Positions 34,056 to 42,411 of a DNA stretch of 60,749 bases are shown piece after piece. Below the pieces are notes generated by a model that saw only the letters and a list, made by a program, of their open reading frames with translations, did no database searches and was not told where the DNA came from. Made by a program: the position numbers and the translations under genes. How positions within the stretch are numbered: the first letter of the stretch is position 1; each line of letters opens with the position of its first letter. This stretch comes from Clostridia bacterium (GTDB lineage Bacteria; Bacillota; Clostridia; Christensenellales; Aristaeellaceae): the NCBI GenBank assembly GCA_017541205.1, contig JAFXZO010000067.1:1-60749 (forward strand), written 5' to 3'.

Positions 34056-35402
34056 ATGGGCAAGTATTTCGGCACGGATGGATTCCGTGGGGAAGCGAAC
34101 GTCAACCTGACGGTGGAGCACGCCTTCAAGGTGGGCCGCTACATCGGATATTATTATGGCCGCGGCCACAAGGCCCGCATCGTGATCGGCAAGGACACCC
34201 GCCTGTCCAGCTATATGTTTGAATACGCCCTGGCCGCGGGCCTGACAGCCAGCGGCGCGGATGTGTATCTGCTGCACGTGACCAGCACGCCCTCCGTCGC
34301 GTATGTCACGCGGAACGAGCGCTTCGACTGCGGCATCATGATTTCCGCCAGCCATAACCCGTATTATGATAACGGGCTCAAGCTCATCAACGGCAACGGC
34401 GAAAAGATGGCCGACGAAGTGACCGCCCAGGTGGAAAAATACCTCGACGGCCTGCTGCCCGAAGCGCCCTACGCCACCCGCGACAGCATCGGCCGCACCA
34501 TCGATTACGCCGCGGGCCGCAACCGCTATATCGGGTATCTGATCTCCCTGGCCCGGTTTGATTTCAAGGGCATTAAGGTGGGCCTGGACTGCGCGAACGG
34601 CTCCACCTGGATGATCGCCAAATCCGTTTTCGACGCCCTAGGCGCGGAAACCCATGTGATCAACAACACCCCGGACGGCGTCAATATCAACACCAACTGC
34701 GGCTCCACCCACATCGAGGGCCTGAAAAAATATGTGAAGGAAAACCATCTGAACATCGGCTTTGCCTACGACGGCGACGCCGACCGCTGCCTGGCCGTGG
34801 ATGAAAACGGCGAATTGGTCAACGGCGACCAGATTCTTTACATTTACGGCACCTATATGAAGAAGCGCGATAAGCTGACCACCAATACCATCGTTTCCAC
34901 CGTCATGAGCAATTACGGCCTGGGCAAAGCCCTGAAGGAAGCGGATATCGACTGGATCCAGACCCAGGTGGGCGACCGCTTCGTGTACGAATGCATGCGT
35001 CAGGGCGGCCATTTGCTGGGCGGCGAGGACAGCGGCCACATCATATTCAGCAAGTACGCCACCACCGGCGACGGCGTGCTCACCTCCATCAAGGTGATGC
35101 AGGCGATGATCGACCAGAAGCTGCCGCTGAGCAAGTTGGCGGAGCCCATCAAGCTCTATCCCCAGGTGCTCAAGAACGTCCGCGTCGCGGATAAGGACGC
35201 GGCCCTCTCCAACCCCGCCGTACAGGCCGCCTATGAGGCAGCCCAGAAAGCGCTGGAGGGCAACGGCCGCGTGCTGCTGCGCAAGAGCGGCACCGAGCCC
35301 GTCGTGCGCGTGATGGCGGAGGCCGGCAGCACGGAAATCTGCAACAAGTACGTGGACGAGATCATTGACGTGATGAAAGCGGAAAACCTGATCGCCAACT
35401 GA
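34056..35402 (+). CDS. glmM: Phosphoglucosamine mutase
   Basis: 448 residues, full GlmM length; TTAGGAGG precedes the ATG. It has the GlmM opening GKYFGTDGFRG, the phosphoserine loop MISASHNPYYDNG near residue 100, the metal loop AYDGDADRCLAV near 240, GGEDSGHII and the C-terminal phosphate site LRKSGTEPVVRVM. It makes glucosamine-1-phosphate for UDP-GlcNAc. The next gene, 19 bases on, encodes a GlmU-C-like protein, consistent with the same pathway. Confidence 0.96.
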   Translation: MGKYFGTDGFRGEANVNLTVEHAFKVGRYIGYYYGRGHKARIVIGKDTRLSSYMFEYALAAGLTASGADVYLLHVTSTPSVAYVTRNERFDCGIMISASHNPYYDNGLKLINGNGEKMADEVTAQVEKYLDGLLPEAPYATRDSIGRTIDYAAGRNRYIGYLISLARFDFKGIKVGLDCANGSTWMIAKSVFDALGAETHVINNTPDGVNINTNCGSTHIEGLKKYVKENHLNIGFAYDGDADRCLAVDENGELVNGDQILYIYGTYMKKRDKLTTNTIVSTVMSNYGLGKALKEADIDWIQTQVGDRFVYECMRQGGHLLGGEDSGHIIFSKYATTGDGVLTSIKVMQAMIDQKLPLSKLAEPIKLYPQVLKNVRVADKDAALSNPAVQAAYEAAQKALEGNGRVLLRKSGTEPVVRVMAEAGSTEICNKYVDEIIDVMKAENLIAN

Positions 35403-35421
35403 GAGAAAAGGGGTGTCCTCC

Positions 35422-36084
35422 ATGCTGAAAACCAAGGATTTATACGATCTTTCCCATACCCTGGCCGCCCCGCTGCTGGAAAAAACGGAATATCCCTGGG
35501 AAGCGCTGGACGGGATCAAGGAATTTATCCTTTCCCTCGGCCCGACGCTGCCCAAGGACGAATACGACGAGGTTTCGCCGAACGTGTGGGTAGCCAAGGA
35601 CGCGAACGTGTACCCCACGGCCATGCTCGGCGCGCCCTGCATCATCGGGCATAAGACCGAGGTGCGCCACTGCGCCTTTATCCGCGGCAGCGCCCTGGTC
35701 GGCGACGGCGCGGTGGTGGGCAATTCGGTGGAAATCAAAAACGCCATCCTGTTCGACGGCGTGCAGGTGCCGCACTTCAACTATGTGGGCGATTCCGTGA
35801 TGGGCTATAAGAGCCACATGGGCGCGGGGTCCGTCACCTCCAACGTCAAGAGCGACAAGACCCTCGTCGTGGTCAAGGACGGAAGCGAGCAGATCGCCAC
35901 CGGCCGCAAAAAGTTCGGCGCGATGGTGGGCGATTTCGTGGAGGTCGGCTGCAACAGCGTCCTCAATCCCGGCACGGTGCTCGGCCCCCGCGCCAGCGTG
36001 TACCCCACCTCCTGCGTGCGCGGCGTGATCCCCGCCGATCATATCTTCAAGAACAAAAACGAAATCGTGCTGCGGAAAAAGTAA
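35422..36084 (+). CDS. Hexapeptide-repeat protein related to the C-terminal domain of GlmU
   Basis: 220 residues; the ATG at 35422 is better spaced from AAAAGGGG than the GTG at 35413. The left-handed beta-helix dominates: VWVAKDANVYPTAMLGAPCIIG, ALVGDGAVVGNSVEIKNAIL, VPHFNYVGDSVMG, MGAGSVTSNVK. This resembles GlmU C-terminal repeats (HFNYxGDxxxG, GAGxxxxNx), but there is no nucleotidyltransferase half. An acyl- or acetyltransferase acting on an aminosugar is likely. Coupling to glmM suggests glucosamine-1-phosphate acetylation, which is inference. A separate GlmU may exist elsewhere. Confidence 0.82.
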   Translation: MLKTKDLYDLSHTLAAPLLEKTEYPWEALDGIKEFILSLGPTLPKDEYDEVSPNVWVAKDANVYPTAMLGAPCIIGHKTEVRHCAFIRGSALVGDGAVVGNSVEIKNAILFDGVQVPHFNYVGDSVMGYKSHMGAGSVTSNVKSDKTLVVVKDGSEQIATGRKKFGAMVGDFVEVGCNSVLNPGTVLGPRASVYPTSCVRGVIPADHIFKNKNEIVLRKK

Positions 36085-36102
36085 AACCGCAGCATCGGGA
36101 AA

Positions 36103-36145
36103 GAGCGCTCCTTCCGGGAAAGATGGGAGGGGCGCTCCTTTTTTT
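36103..36145 (+). terminator. Terminator of the glmM unit
   Basis: GAGCGCTCC (36103-36111) pairs with GGAGGGGCGCTC (36126-36137), with a CTTTTTTT run after it. Confidence 0.8.
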
Positions 36146-36330
36146 CCGGCCCCGGTGCCGCCGCATCGCGTCCAGGATGAATCCTTCGTCCGCAATCGAA
36201 AAGCAATTTCGTGCAAACGGGAGGAAGGGCTGAATGGAAAAGTTGCATAGAGAGTGACTTCATTTTTTGTTAAACATGGAAAAAATGGTATAAAAGTCCT
36301 GAAAAAATGATAAAATAGAACCTGCGGCCC

Positions 36331-36359
36331 TTGAAGTGCCACGGAAAGTTTGCTATAAT
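36331..36359 (+). promoter_or_regulatory. Extended -10 promoter of murB-whiA
   Basis: TTGAAG (36331-36336), 17 bases, TATAAT (36354-36359) preceded by TGC, a full extended -10 element. Confidence 0.8.
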
Positions 36360-36380
36360 GATCGGGGAGAATGGATAAAA

Positions 36381-37286
36381 ATGATGTTTTTTGAAAGATT
36401 GAACCGGCTGAATGCGCAGATCCGCGTACAGCTGAACGTTCCGCTTTCCCGGTATACCACGCTCCGGGTGGGCGGTCCGGCGGATTATTTTGTGGAAATC
36501 GAAGATGAAAAGGGCCTTATGGACGTGCTGCGCGCCGGGAAGGAAACGGGGGAGGACGTCCTGCTGCTTGGCAACGGCTCCAACCTTCTGGTGCGGGACG
36601 GCGGCTTCCGCGGCGTGGCCGTGCATTTCGGGCGCGCGTTTTCCAAGGTGGAAAGGCAGGGGGATCATCTGTACGCCCAGGCCGGCGCTCTGCTTTCCGG
36701 CCTTTCTGTTCGGGCGCGGGACGAAGGGCTTTCCGGGCTTGAATTTGCCCAGGGCATCCCGGGCACGGTGGGCGGCGGCGCGTACATGAACGCCGGGGCG
36801 TACGGCGGGGAGCTCGGCGCGCTGATAAAAACCGTCCGAATCTGGGACGGCCGGGAAATTCGCCAGATCCCAGGCGAACAAATGGATTTTTCCTATCGCC
36901 ACACGCGGGCGATGGATGAACGATGGATCATTTTGGGGGCGCTGTTTGCCCTGCAGGCGGGCGATCCCCGGGCGATCGACGCCGCCATGCGCGATTACGC
37001 GGCCAGGCGGCGGGACAAGCAGCCGCTGGAGTATCCGAGCGCCGGCTCCTTTTTCAAGCGTCCGGCGGGGCACTTTGCCGGGGCGCTGATCGAGCAGGCG
37101 GGCCTGAAGGGCCTTACCGTCGGCGGCGCGCAGGTGAGCGAAAAGCACGCCGGGTTCCTGATTAACGTGGGGAACGCAAAGGCGGCGGATTTCCTCCTGC
37201 TCATGGAGCAGGTCCGGCAGGCGGTGTATGAACGGTTCCAGGTGCGCCTGGAGCCGGAGGTGCGCATCGTGGGGAGTGACGCATGA
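36381..37286 (+). CDS. murB: UDP-N-acetylenolpyruvoylglucosamine reductase
   Basis: 301 residues; ATG at 36381, with GGGGAG 12 bases upstream. It is the type II (Gram-positive) MurB. FAD-binding features: YTTLRVGGPADYF, LLLGNGSNLLV, LEFAQGIPGTVGGGAYMNAGAYGG and YRHTRAM. The catalytic SAGSFFKRP is near residue 225, with a C-terminal glutamate in LEPEVRIVG. It completes UDP-MurNAc synthesis using NADPH. The stop overlaps the whiA start by 4 bases (ATGA). Confidence 0.96.
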   Translation: MMFFERLNRLNAQIRVQLNVPLSRYTTLRVGGPADYFVEIEDEKGLMDVLRAGKETGEDVLLLGNGSNLLVRDGGFRGVAVHFGRAFSKVERQGDHLYAQAGALLSGLSVRARDEGLSGLEFAQGIPGTVGGGAYMNAGAYGGELGALIKTVRIWDGREIRQIPGEQMDFSYRHTRAMDERWIILGALFALQAGDPRAIDAAMRDYAARRRDKQPLEYPSAGSFFKRPAGHFAGALIEQAGLKGLTVGGAQVSEKHAGFLINVGNAKAADFLLLMEQVRQAVYERFQVRLEPEVRIVGSDA

Positions 37287-38293
37287 GCTTTTCATCCCAG
37301 GTGAAGCAGGAATTGCTGCGCATCCAGCCGGAAAAGCACTGCTGCATGCTGGCGGAATTGAGCGCCCTGACCCAGGCGGCGGGCTCGCTGCGCCTGAGCG
37401 GCGGGGGCAAGGTGCAGGTGGTGTACGAAACGGAAAACCCGGCCCTGGCCAAGCGCATTTTCCTGCTGCTCAAGCGCCGCATGGAAATCACCCCGCAATT
37501 GGAATTCAACCGGCATAAGCGGCTGGGCGGGCGCAGGCTGTCGATCCTCACGGTATCGGAGGGCGACGCGAGGCGCCTGCTGATCGCCCTTCGCATGCTC
37601 CAGGAATCGGAGAGCGGCACGGTGTTCAAGGGCGTTCCCCGCGCGGCGATGACCCGGCGCTGCTGCCGCGCCGCGTTCGTCCGCGCCGCGTTCCTGGGCG
37701 GGGGCTCCATGACCGCGCCCGATCAGGAATACCATCTGGAGTTTACGTCCAGCCCCAGCCGCTCGGAAGCGCTGATGAAGATGCTGGAAAAAAGCGGCAT
37801 CGAATCGCGCCTCACCCAGCGCAGGGATACGGACGTGGTATATATCCGCCGGGGGGATGACGTGGTCAACTGCCTGGCGCTGATGGGCGCGCACAGGGCG
37901 CTCATGGAAATGGAAAACATCCGCATCGGCCGGGACGCCCGCAACCAGGCGAACCGCGCCCGCAACTGCGACGAGGCGAACCTGAAAAAGCAATTGTCCA
38001 CGGGGGAGAGGCAGGCGCAGGCCATCGTGCGCTATTCCCTGGCCCACAGCCTTTCCGCGCTGCCGGACGAACTGCAGGAGATCGGACGGATCCGGATGCT
38101 GCATCCCGAAGTATCACTGGAGGAATTGGGCCAGATGCTGCCAAAGCCCATTGGGAAATCCGGGGCCAACCACCGGATGCGGCGGCTGATGCGCCTGATC
38201 GAAATAGACCAAAGACAGGACGGAGACCAATACCATGATAACGCGGACGCTGGATTTGTCGGGTGTCACGCCCCTGAACCGGACCCAGATTGA
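37283..38293 (+). CDS. whiA: WhiA, LAGLIDADG-fold / HTH regulator
   Basis: 336 residues. Family landmarks: SFSSQVKQELLRI at the start, CCRAAFVRAAFLGGGSMTAPDQEYHLEF in the first LAGLIDADG-like domain, VNCLALMGAHRALMEMENIRI, and the helix-turn-helix LEELGQMLPKPIGKSGANHRMRRL. WhiA controls division-related genes in sporulating actinobacteria and affects cell division in Firmicutes. The last 19 residues (from about H318) read through the first 59 bases of the next gene and go past the usual family end. In Bacillus the order is rapZ-glmR-whiA-crh. Here rapZ and glmR are absent and murB comes directly before. Confidence 0.95.
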   Translation: MSFSSQVKQELLRIQPEKHCCMLAELSALTQAAGSLRLSGGGKVQVVYETENPALAKRIFLLLKRRMEITPQLEFNRHKRLGGRRLSILTVSEGDARRLLIALRMLQESESGTVFKGVPRAAMTRRCCRAAFVRAAFLGGGSMTAPDQEYHLEFTSSPSRSEALMKMLEKSGIESRLTQRRDTDVVYIRRGDDVVNCLALMGAHRALMEMENIRIGRDARNQANRARNCDEANLKKQLSTGERQAQAIVRYSLAHSLSALPDELQEIGRIRMLHPEVSLEELGQMLPKPIGKSGANHRMRRLMRLIEIDQRQDGDQYHDNADAGFVGCHAPEPDPD

Positions 38294-39260
38294 GCATCTG
38301 GTGCATTTGTCGGGCGACTTTGTGTCCAAGATCATCTTTGAGCACAAAAACCGCACCATCAACGGAAAATCGATGCTGGGCCTCCTCTCCATGGGCGAAA
38401 CGGGCAAGGACCCGGTCACCCTGATCGTGGACGGGGAGGATGAGGAGGAGGCCTGCACGGCCATCACGGAGATGCTCAAAGCGGGGGTGGTGCCCCCCAA
38501 ATCGGCGGTGGACGCGCAGCAGCTGATGCAGCGCATCAAGGATCGGTACGTCACCATCCTGGGGGATAACCTGGTGGGCATATATCTGCATGGCTCGCTG
38601 GCCTCCGGCTGCTTCCGCTGGGACGGGAGTGACATCGATTTCCTCGTTGTGGCGAAAAAGCCGCTCTCCTTGGATAAGAAGATCGCCCTGGTGGAAGCCC
38701 TCCATGCCCTGGAGAGCGAAGCGCCGCCCAAGGGGCTGGAAATGAGCGTGATCCTGGAGAAAAACTGCCGGGATATCCCATGCCCCGTGCCCTTTGAAAT
38801 CCATTATTCGTCCGGGCACCGGGAGGAATACGAGCGGGACGGGCGGGGCTTCTGCGCCCGCATGCACGGCGAGGACCCGGATCTGACCGCCCATATCCTG
38901 TGCGTCAACGCCTTTGGCGAGGTGATCTGCGGCCCCGGCATCACCCGGGTGTTCGATCAGGTAAAGAAGGAGGACGCGCTCAGGGCCATCCTCTTTGACG
39001 TGGAGGACGCGCAGGATCAGCTGCATGAAAACCCGGTGTACTATGTGCTCAACCTCTGCCGCGCCGTCGCGTATAAGCGCGAGGATCTGGTTCTGAGCAA
39101 GCGCGAGGGCGGCGAATGGGCGCTGCGCCATATGCCCTCCGTCCATCAGCAGGTGATCCAGGCGGCCCTCAACGCGTATAACACGGGCCTTGGCATGTTC
39201 TATAACAAAGGCGAGGCCGAAGCCTTCCGCTTTGACGCGATGAAGGAACTGAAAGAATAG
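38235..39260 (+). CDS. Crh/HPr-like domain fused to an AadA/DUF4111-type nucleotidyltransferase
   Basis: 341 residues in one frame. Residues 1-85 align without gaps to HPr/Crh: VSKIIFEHKNRTINGKS then MLGLLSMG and LIVDGEDEEEACTAI. Position 15 is Asn, so no PEP-dependent phospho-His. Ser46 is kept in GKS46MLGLLSMG, the HprK site. Residues about 110-200 are a nucleotidyltransferase: H119-GS121 and SD133-I-D135 with FLVV. The C-terminal part (YYVLNLCRAVAY ... GEWAL) matches DUF4111 of aminoglycoside adenylyltransferases. It occupies the crh position after whiA. A Ser46-controlled nucleotidyl transfer to an unknown substrate is inferred. Antibiotic resistance is one possibility but not shown. Confidence 0.82.
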   Translation: MITRTLDLSGVTPLNRTQIEHLVHLSGDFVSKIIFEHKNRTINGKSMLGLLSMGETGKDPVTLIVDGEDEEEACTAITEMLKAGVVPPKSAVDAQQLMQRIKDRYVTILGDNLVGIYLHGSLASGCFRWDGSDIDFLVVAKKPLSLDKKIALVEALHALESEAPPKGLEMSVILEKNCRDIPCPVPFEIHYSSGHREEYERDGRGFCARMHGEDPDLTAHILCVNAFGEVICGPGITRVFDQVKKEDALRAILFDVEDAQDQLHENPVYYVLNLCRAVAYKREDLVLSKREGGEWALRHMPSVHQQVIQAALNAYNTGLGMFYNKGEAEAFRFDAMKELKE

Positions 39261-39285
39261 CTTTGTTTTTTCCTTTTTTGCTCCG

Positions 39286-39311
39286 CCTGCCGGTTTTCCG
39301 GCAGGTTTTTT
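39286..39311 (+). terminator. Terminator after the HPr-fusion gene
   Basis: CCTGCCGG/CCGGCAGG perfect 8-bp stem with a TTTT loop, followed by six T. Confidence 0.9.
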
Positions 39312-39314
39312 GCT

Positions 39315-39343
39315 TTGCATTTTCCGGAAAGCTGTGATATAAT
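39315..39343 (+). promoter_or_regulatory. Promoter of cysK
   Basis: TTGCAT (39315-39320), 17 bases, TATAAT (39338-39343) preceded by TGA (extended -10). It begins directly behind the terminator. Confidence 0.75.
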
Positions 39344-39381
39344 CAGCGGGCTTACGCGACTGCCGGATGGGAGGGAAATCC

Positions 39382-40311
39382 ATGATTCATCAGAATGTAC
39401 TGGAGGCCGTGGGGAATACGCCGCTGATCCGCCTGAACCGGATGCCGGAAGCGGGAAGCGCGGAGATCCTGGTCAAGTTTGAGGCGCTGAACGTGGGCGG
39501 CTCCATCAAAACCAGGACGGCGCTGAACATGATCGAACAGGCGGAAAAGGAAGGCCTCATCGATCAGGATTCGATCATCGTGGAGCCGACAAGCGGCAAC
39601 CAGGGCATCGGCCTTGCGCTGGTCGGGGCGGTGAAGGGCTACCGCACCATCATCATCATGCCGGACTCGGTGAGCACCGAGCGGCGCAAGCTCGTGCAGC
39701 ACTATGGCGCGGAGGTCAAGCTCATCCACGATGCGGGCGACATCGGCAAGTGCATCGAGGAATGCCTGCACGCGGCGCTGGAAATGAAAAAGAAGAACCC
39801 CAAGGTGTTCGTGCCCCAGCAGTTTGAAAACCCGAACAATACCCTGGCCCATAAAAAGCACACGGCCCTGGAGATCATGGCCCAGGCGGCCCGGCCCATT
39901 CACGGCTATTGCAGCGGCATCGGCACCGGCGGCACCCTGACCGGCATCGGCGAGGTGCTCAAAGCGCAGTATCCGCAGATCGAGATTTGGGCCGTGGAGC
40001 CGGAGAACGCCGCCATCCTGGCCGGGGGCACCATCGGCACCCATATCCAGATGGGCATCGGCGACGGCATTATCCCGGAGATTTTGAACCGGGAAATCTA
40101 CGATCATATTTACGTCGTCACCGATCAGGAGGCCATTCAGACCGCGCGGCGGCTCGCCCGCGAAGAGGGCCTGATGTGCGGCATTTCCAGCGGCACCAAC
40201 GTGGCCGCGGCCCTGAAGCTTGCGAAAAAATTGGGGCCGGGCAAAACGGTGGTCACCGTCCTGCCCGACACCGCGGAACGCTATTATTCAACCGTGCTGT
40301 TCGGAGAATGA
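39382..40311 (+). CDS. cysK: Cysteine synthase (O-acetylserine sulfhydrylase family)
   Basis: 309 residues; ATG at 39382 with GGGAGGG upstream. Fold-type II PLP enzyme: PLP lysine in NVGGSIKTRTALNMIE near residue 42, the substrate loop VEPTSGNQGIGLALV, the glycine-rich phosphate loop GIGTGGTLTGIGE and CGISSGTNVAAAL. The loop reads TSGNQG where most CysK have TSGNTG, a variant I recall in clostridial homologues. A beta-replacing relative with another nucleophile is therefore not excluded. It converges with the GH106-like gene 10 bases away, with no terminator between. Confidence 0.85.
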   Translation: MIHQNVLEAVGNTPLIRLNRMPEAGSAEILVKFEALNVGGSIKTRTALNMIEQAEKEGLIDQDSIIVEPTSGNQGIGLALVGAVKGYRTIIIMPDSVSTERRKLVQHYGAEVKLIHDAGDIGKCIEECLHAALEMKKKNPKVFVPQQFENPNNTLAHKKHTALEIMAQAARPIHGYCSGIGTGGTLTGIGEVLKAQYPQIEIWAVEPENAAILAGGTIGTHIQMGIGDGIIPEILNREIYDHIYVVTDQEAIQTARRLAREEGLMCGISSGTNVAAALKLAKKLGPGKTVVTVLPDTAERYYSTVLFGE

Positions 40312-40321
40312 GCCCCCGCCT

Positions 40322-42397
40322 TCAGCCCAGGCCGTACCAGACGGGGCTGCCGTACTGGCAGGCTTTGCTGCCCGTGACGGTCAGGCGCAGGGTAAACGCG
40401 CCGCGGGGCAGGCGGGATCCGGGGATCATGATCCGCTGGGGCGGCCAGAAGGCTGCGCCGAAACATTCGTCGTTCAAAAACACTTCCGCCATTTCCTGGG
40501 CGGACAGGGAGATCAGCAGGGGCCCCAAACAGGCGGGCACATGGGCGCTGTACGTGATTTGGTGCAGCGCTTTGTTTTCGCTTTCAAACGTGAAATCCCG
40601 ATTTCTCAGGGTAACGGCAGGGGCGGTTTCCTTTGGCAGGGCGTCCCATTCCGCCTGGGAATCGCAGGAAAAGATCAGCAGGCTTTCGTTCGGGGCAAGG
40701 CAGATCCGGGCGCGCCGACATTTTCCGTCCGCCCGGCTCTCCAGCCGCCAAATCTGGTTCTGCCAAAGATCGTATTTTCCAAGCGGCGCGGAGGCGGGGA
40801 AACGGATGTCCGCTTCCAGGGGCTTTTCCAGGCTTTCGTTGACGAGCAGCCACACCGCGCGGCCGTGGAACTTCAGGCGGGCGGCGCGAAGATGCGGCTG
40901 CGCGGGCTCGCACGCGCAGTCGGGCGGCACGGAAAACACATCCCGGGATACGGAGGGAAATGCGCCGTCCAGGGTCATCACGGCCTCAAACGTCCTATTT
41001 TGGCAAATCAGAGCGCCGTTTTCCTCCCGGCAGTCCTTCCATACGCTTTCGGGCAGGTATTGGAAGGAGCGCTGGCTTTCAAACAGGGGCTTGACCTCCT
41101 CCCAGCGCAGCGCGCGGTTGCGGCAGAGCACGGCGATCCCGCATGCCGCTTCGCCCTCCGTCATCAGGCAGGAGAGCCGCGCCATATAATCCGCCCAGAG
41201 GCGATAGTGCGGCCACCAGATGCTGCCGGGCCCTACGTCCGGCGGGCGTTCGGCGCTGCGCCTTCCGCGCAGGCTGTAATAGAACGCGTGCGGGATGAAC
41301 AGGTTCACCCCGCGCACGGCCAGATAATCGATGTACCATTTCATATCCGCGCCGGTGAAATGCCAGGGGTTTCCGTTTCGGCTGCACGCGCCGAAGCATT
41401 CGTTGGAATTCCGTCTGCGGCCCATGAGGCGCGCCATATCCGCGCCGCATTTGGCCATCACGCTGTCCATGCCGTTCACGCCGCCTTTTTCGGGGGACAC
41501 CCAGCGGAACACCAGGTCCTGCCCCGGAATGTGGAAATACCGCTGCGGCTCGATGTCGTCGCTCTGGTGCGGGTGCCCCATCAGGGCGACCCCGTGCTTT
41601 TCACACCATTGGGACAGGCGCCGATAGTAGACCTCGCCTTCCCGCTGCCGGATCAAAAGGCGGTACAGCGCGGTATCCGCGTTTTCTTCGCCCGTGAACA
41701 GGCCCGTCAGGCCCTCCAGGCTTCCGCCCGCCGCCACAAACACCTGATCGAAACCCTTCGTCCAAGGCTGCAAACCGCGGGTATTGCGGCCCAGGACGCT
41801 GGGCTCGTCCGTAAAAAAGCCAATGACGGTATTGCCGAAATACGCGCTGAATTCCCGGTAATAGGCTTCATGCGTGATGCGGATGAATTCATCCACCGCT
41901 TCCGGGTTCAGGATATCGGCGCTGCGGGGGGCGTTTCTTTCCCCGTCGTCTTCCCCGTAATGGATGCCGCGGATGGTGCCGAGGCTGAAACGCTCAACGA
42001 GGAAGCCCTTTTTTGTTTCGCAGAGGATATGGTCGCCGGGCAAGGGCGTTTCCGCCAGCGCCAGGCCCCGGCTGGCCCAGTCGGGGCGGGACTGCACGAT
42101 GAGCCCGGAGGCGGAGCCGGAGGGGTACATGCCTTCGTCATACAGAACGATCCGCATATCGAGCGCATGGGCCGTTTCGATGGCCGTGCGCAGGTATGCG
42201 AAGAACGAAGCGGACAGATACCCGATCCGCTTGCTGATCCCCATCCGGGGATGCAGCACCACGCCCCACACCCCGTGATCGGCAAAATCCCTGAGCTGCC
42301 GCTTGATTTCCGCATGGCGCAGATCGCCGTTCAAAAACCAGAAGGGGATCGGCGTGTATTCGCGGGCAGGATGAAGCAGCGGTTCCCAAAAATCCAT
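40322..42397 (-). CDS. Putative glycoside hydrolase, GH106-like (alpha-L-rhamnosidase-type)
   Basis: 691 residues; ATG at 42397 with AAAGGAGG upstream, no signal peptide. The N-terminal half looks like a TIM barrel: IPFWFLNGDLRHAEIKRQL, GVWGVVLHPRMGIS, RIVLYDEGMYPSGSASG, FGNTVIGFFTDEPS with a likely acidic catalytic or binding pair, and YIDYLAVRGVNLFIPHAFYY. The C-terminal third is beta-rich (LTVTGSKACQYGSP), like galactose-binding or sandwich domains. The pattern recalls GH106-like rhamnosidases; family assignment is tentative. It is last in a minus-strand unit GH105-GH28-this gene, which fits removal of rhamnose from rhamnogalacturonan pieces inside the cell. Confidence 0.6.
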   Translation of the reverse strand: MDFWEPLLHPAREYTPIPFWFLNGDLRHAEIKRQLRDFADHGVWGVVLHPRMGISKRIGYLSASFFAYLRTAIETAHALDMRIVLYDEGMYPSGSASGLIVQSRPDWASRGLALAETPLPGDHILCETKKGFLVERFSLGTIRGIHYGEDDGERNAPRSADILNPEAVDEFIRITHEAYYREFSAYFGNTVIGFFTDEPSVLGRNTRGLQPWTKGFDQVFVAAGGSLEGLTGLFTGEENADTALYRLLIRQREGEVYYRRLSQWCEKHGVALMGHPHQSDDIEPQRYFHIPGQDLVFRWVSPEKGGVNGMDSVMAKCGADMARLMGRRRNSNECFGACSRNGNPWHFTGADMKWYIDYLAVRGVNLFIPHAFYYSLRGRRSAERPPDVGPGSIWWPHYRLWADYMARLSCLMTEGEAACGIAVLCRNRALRWEEVKPLFESQRSFQYLPESVWKDCREENGALICQNRTFEAVMTLDGAFPSVSRDVFSVPPDCACEPAQPHLRAARLKFHGRAVWLLVNESLEKPLEADIRFPASAPLGKYDLWQNQIWRLESRADGKCRRARICLAPNESLLIFSCDSQAEWDALPKETAPAVTLRNRDFTFESENKALHQITYSAHVPACLGPLLISLSAQEMAEVFLNDECFGAAFWPPQRIMIPGSRLPRGAFTLRLTVTGSKACQYGSPVWYGLG

Positions 42398-42411
42398 GGA
42401 AGCAGCCTCCT

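Noticed and set aside
38235-39260. Simple aminoglycoside-resistance gene
   Set aside because: The nucleotidyltransferase half fits that superfamily. But the HPr-like head and the whiA linkage argue for a housekeeping regulatory context, and resistance cannot be claimed from sequence.
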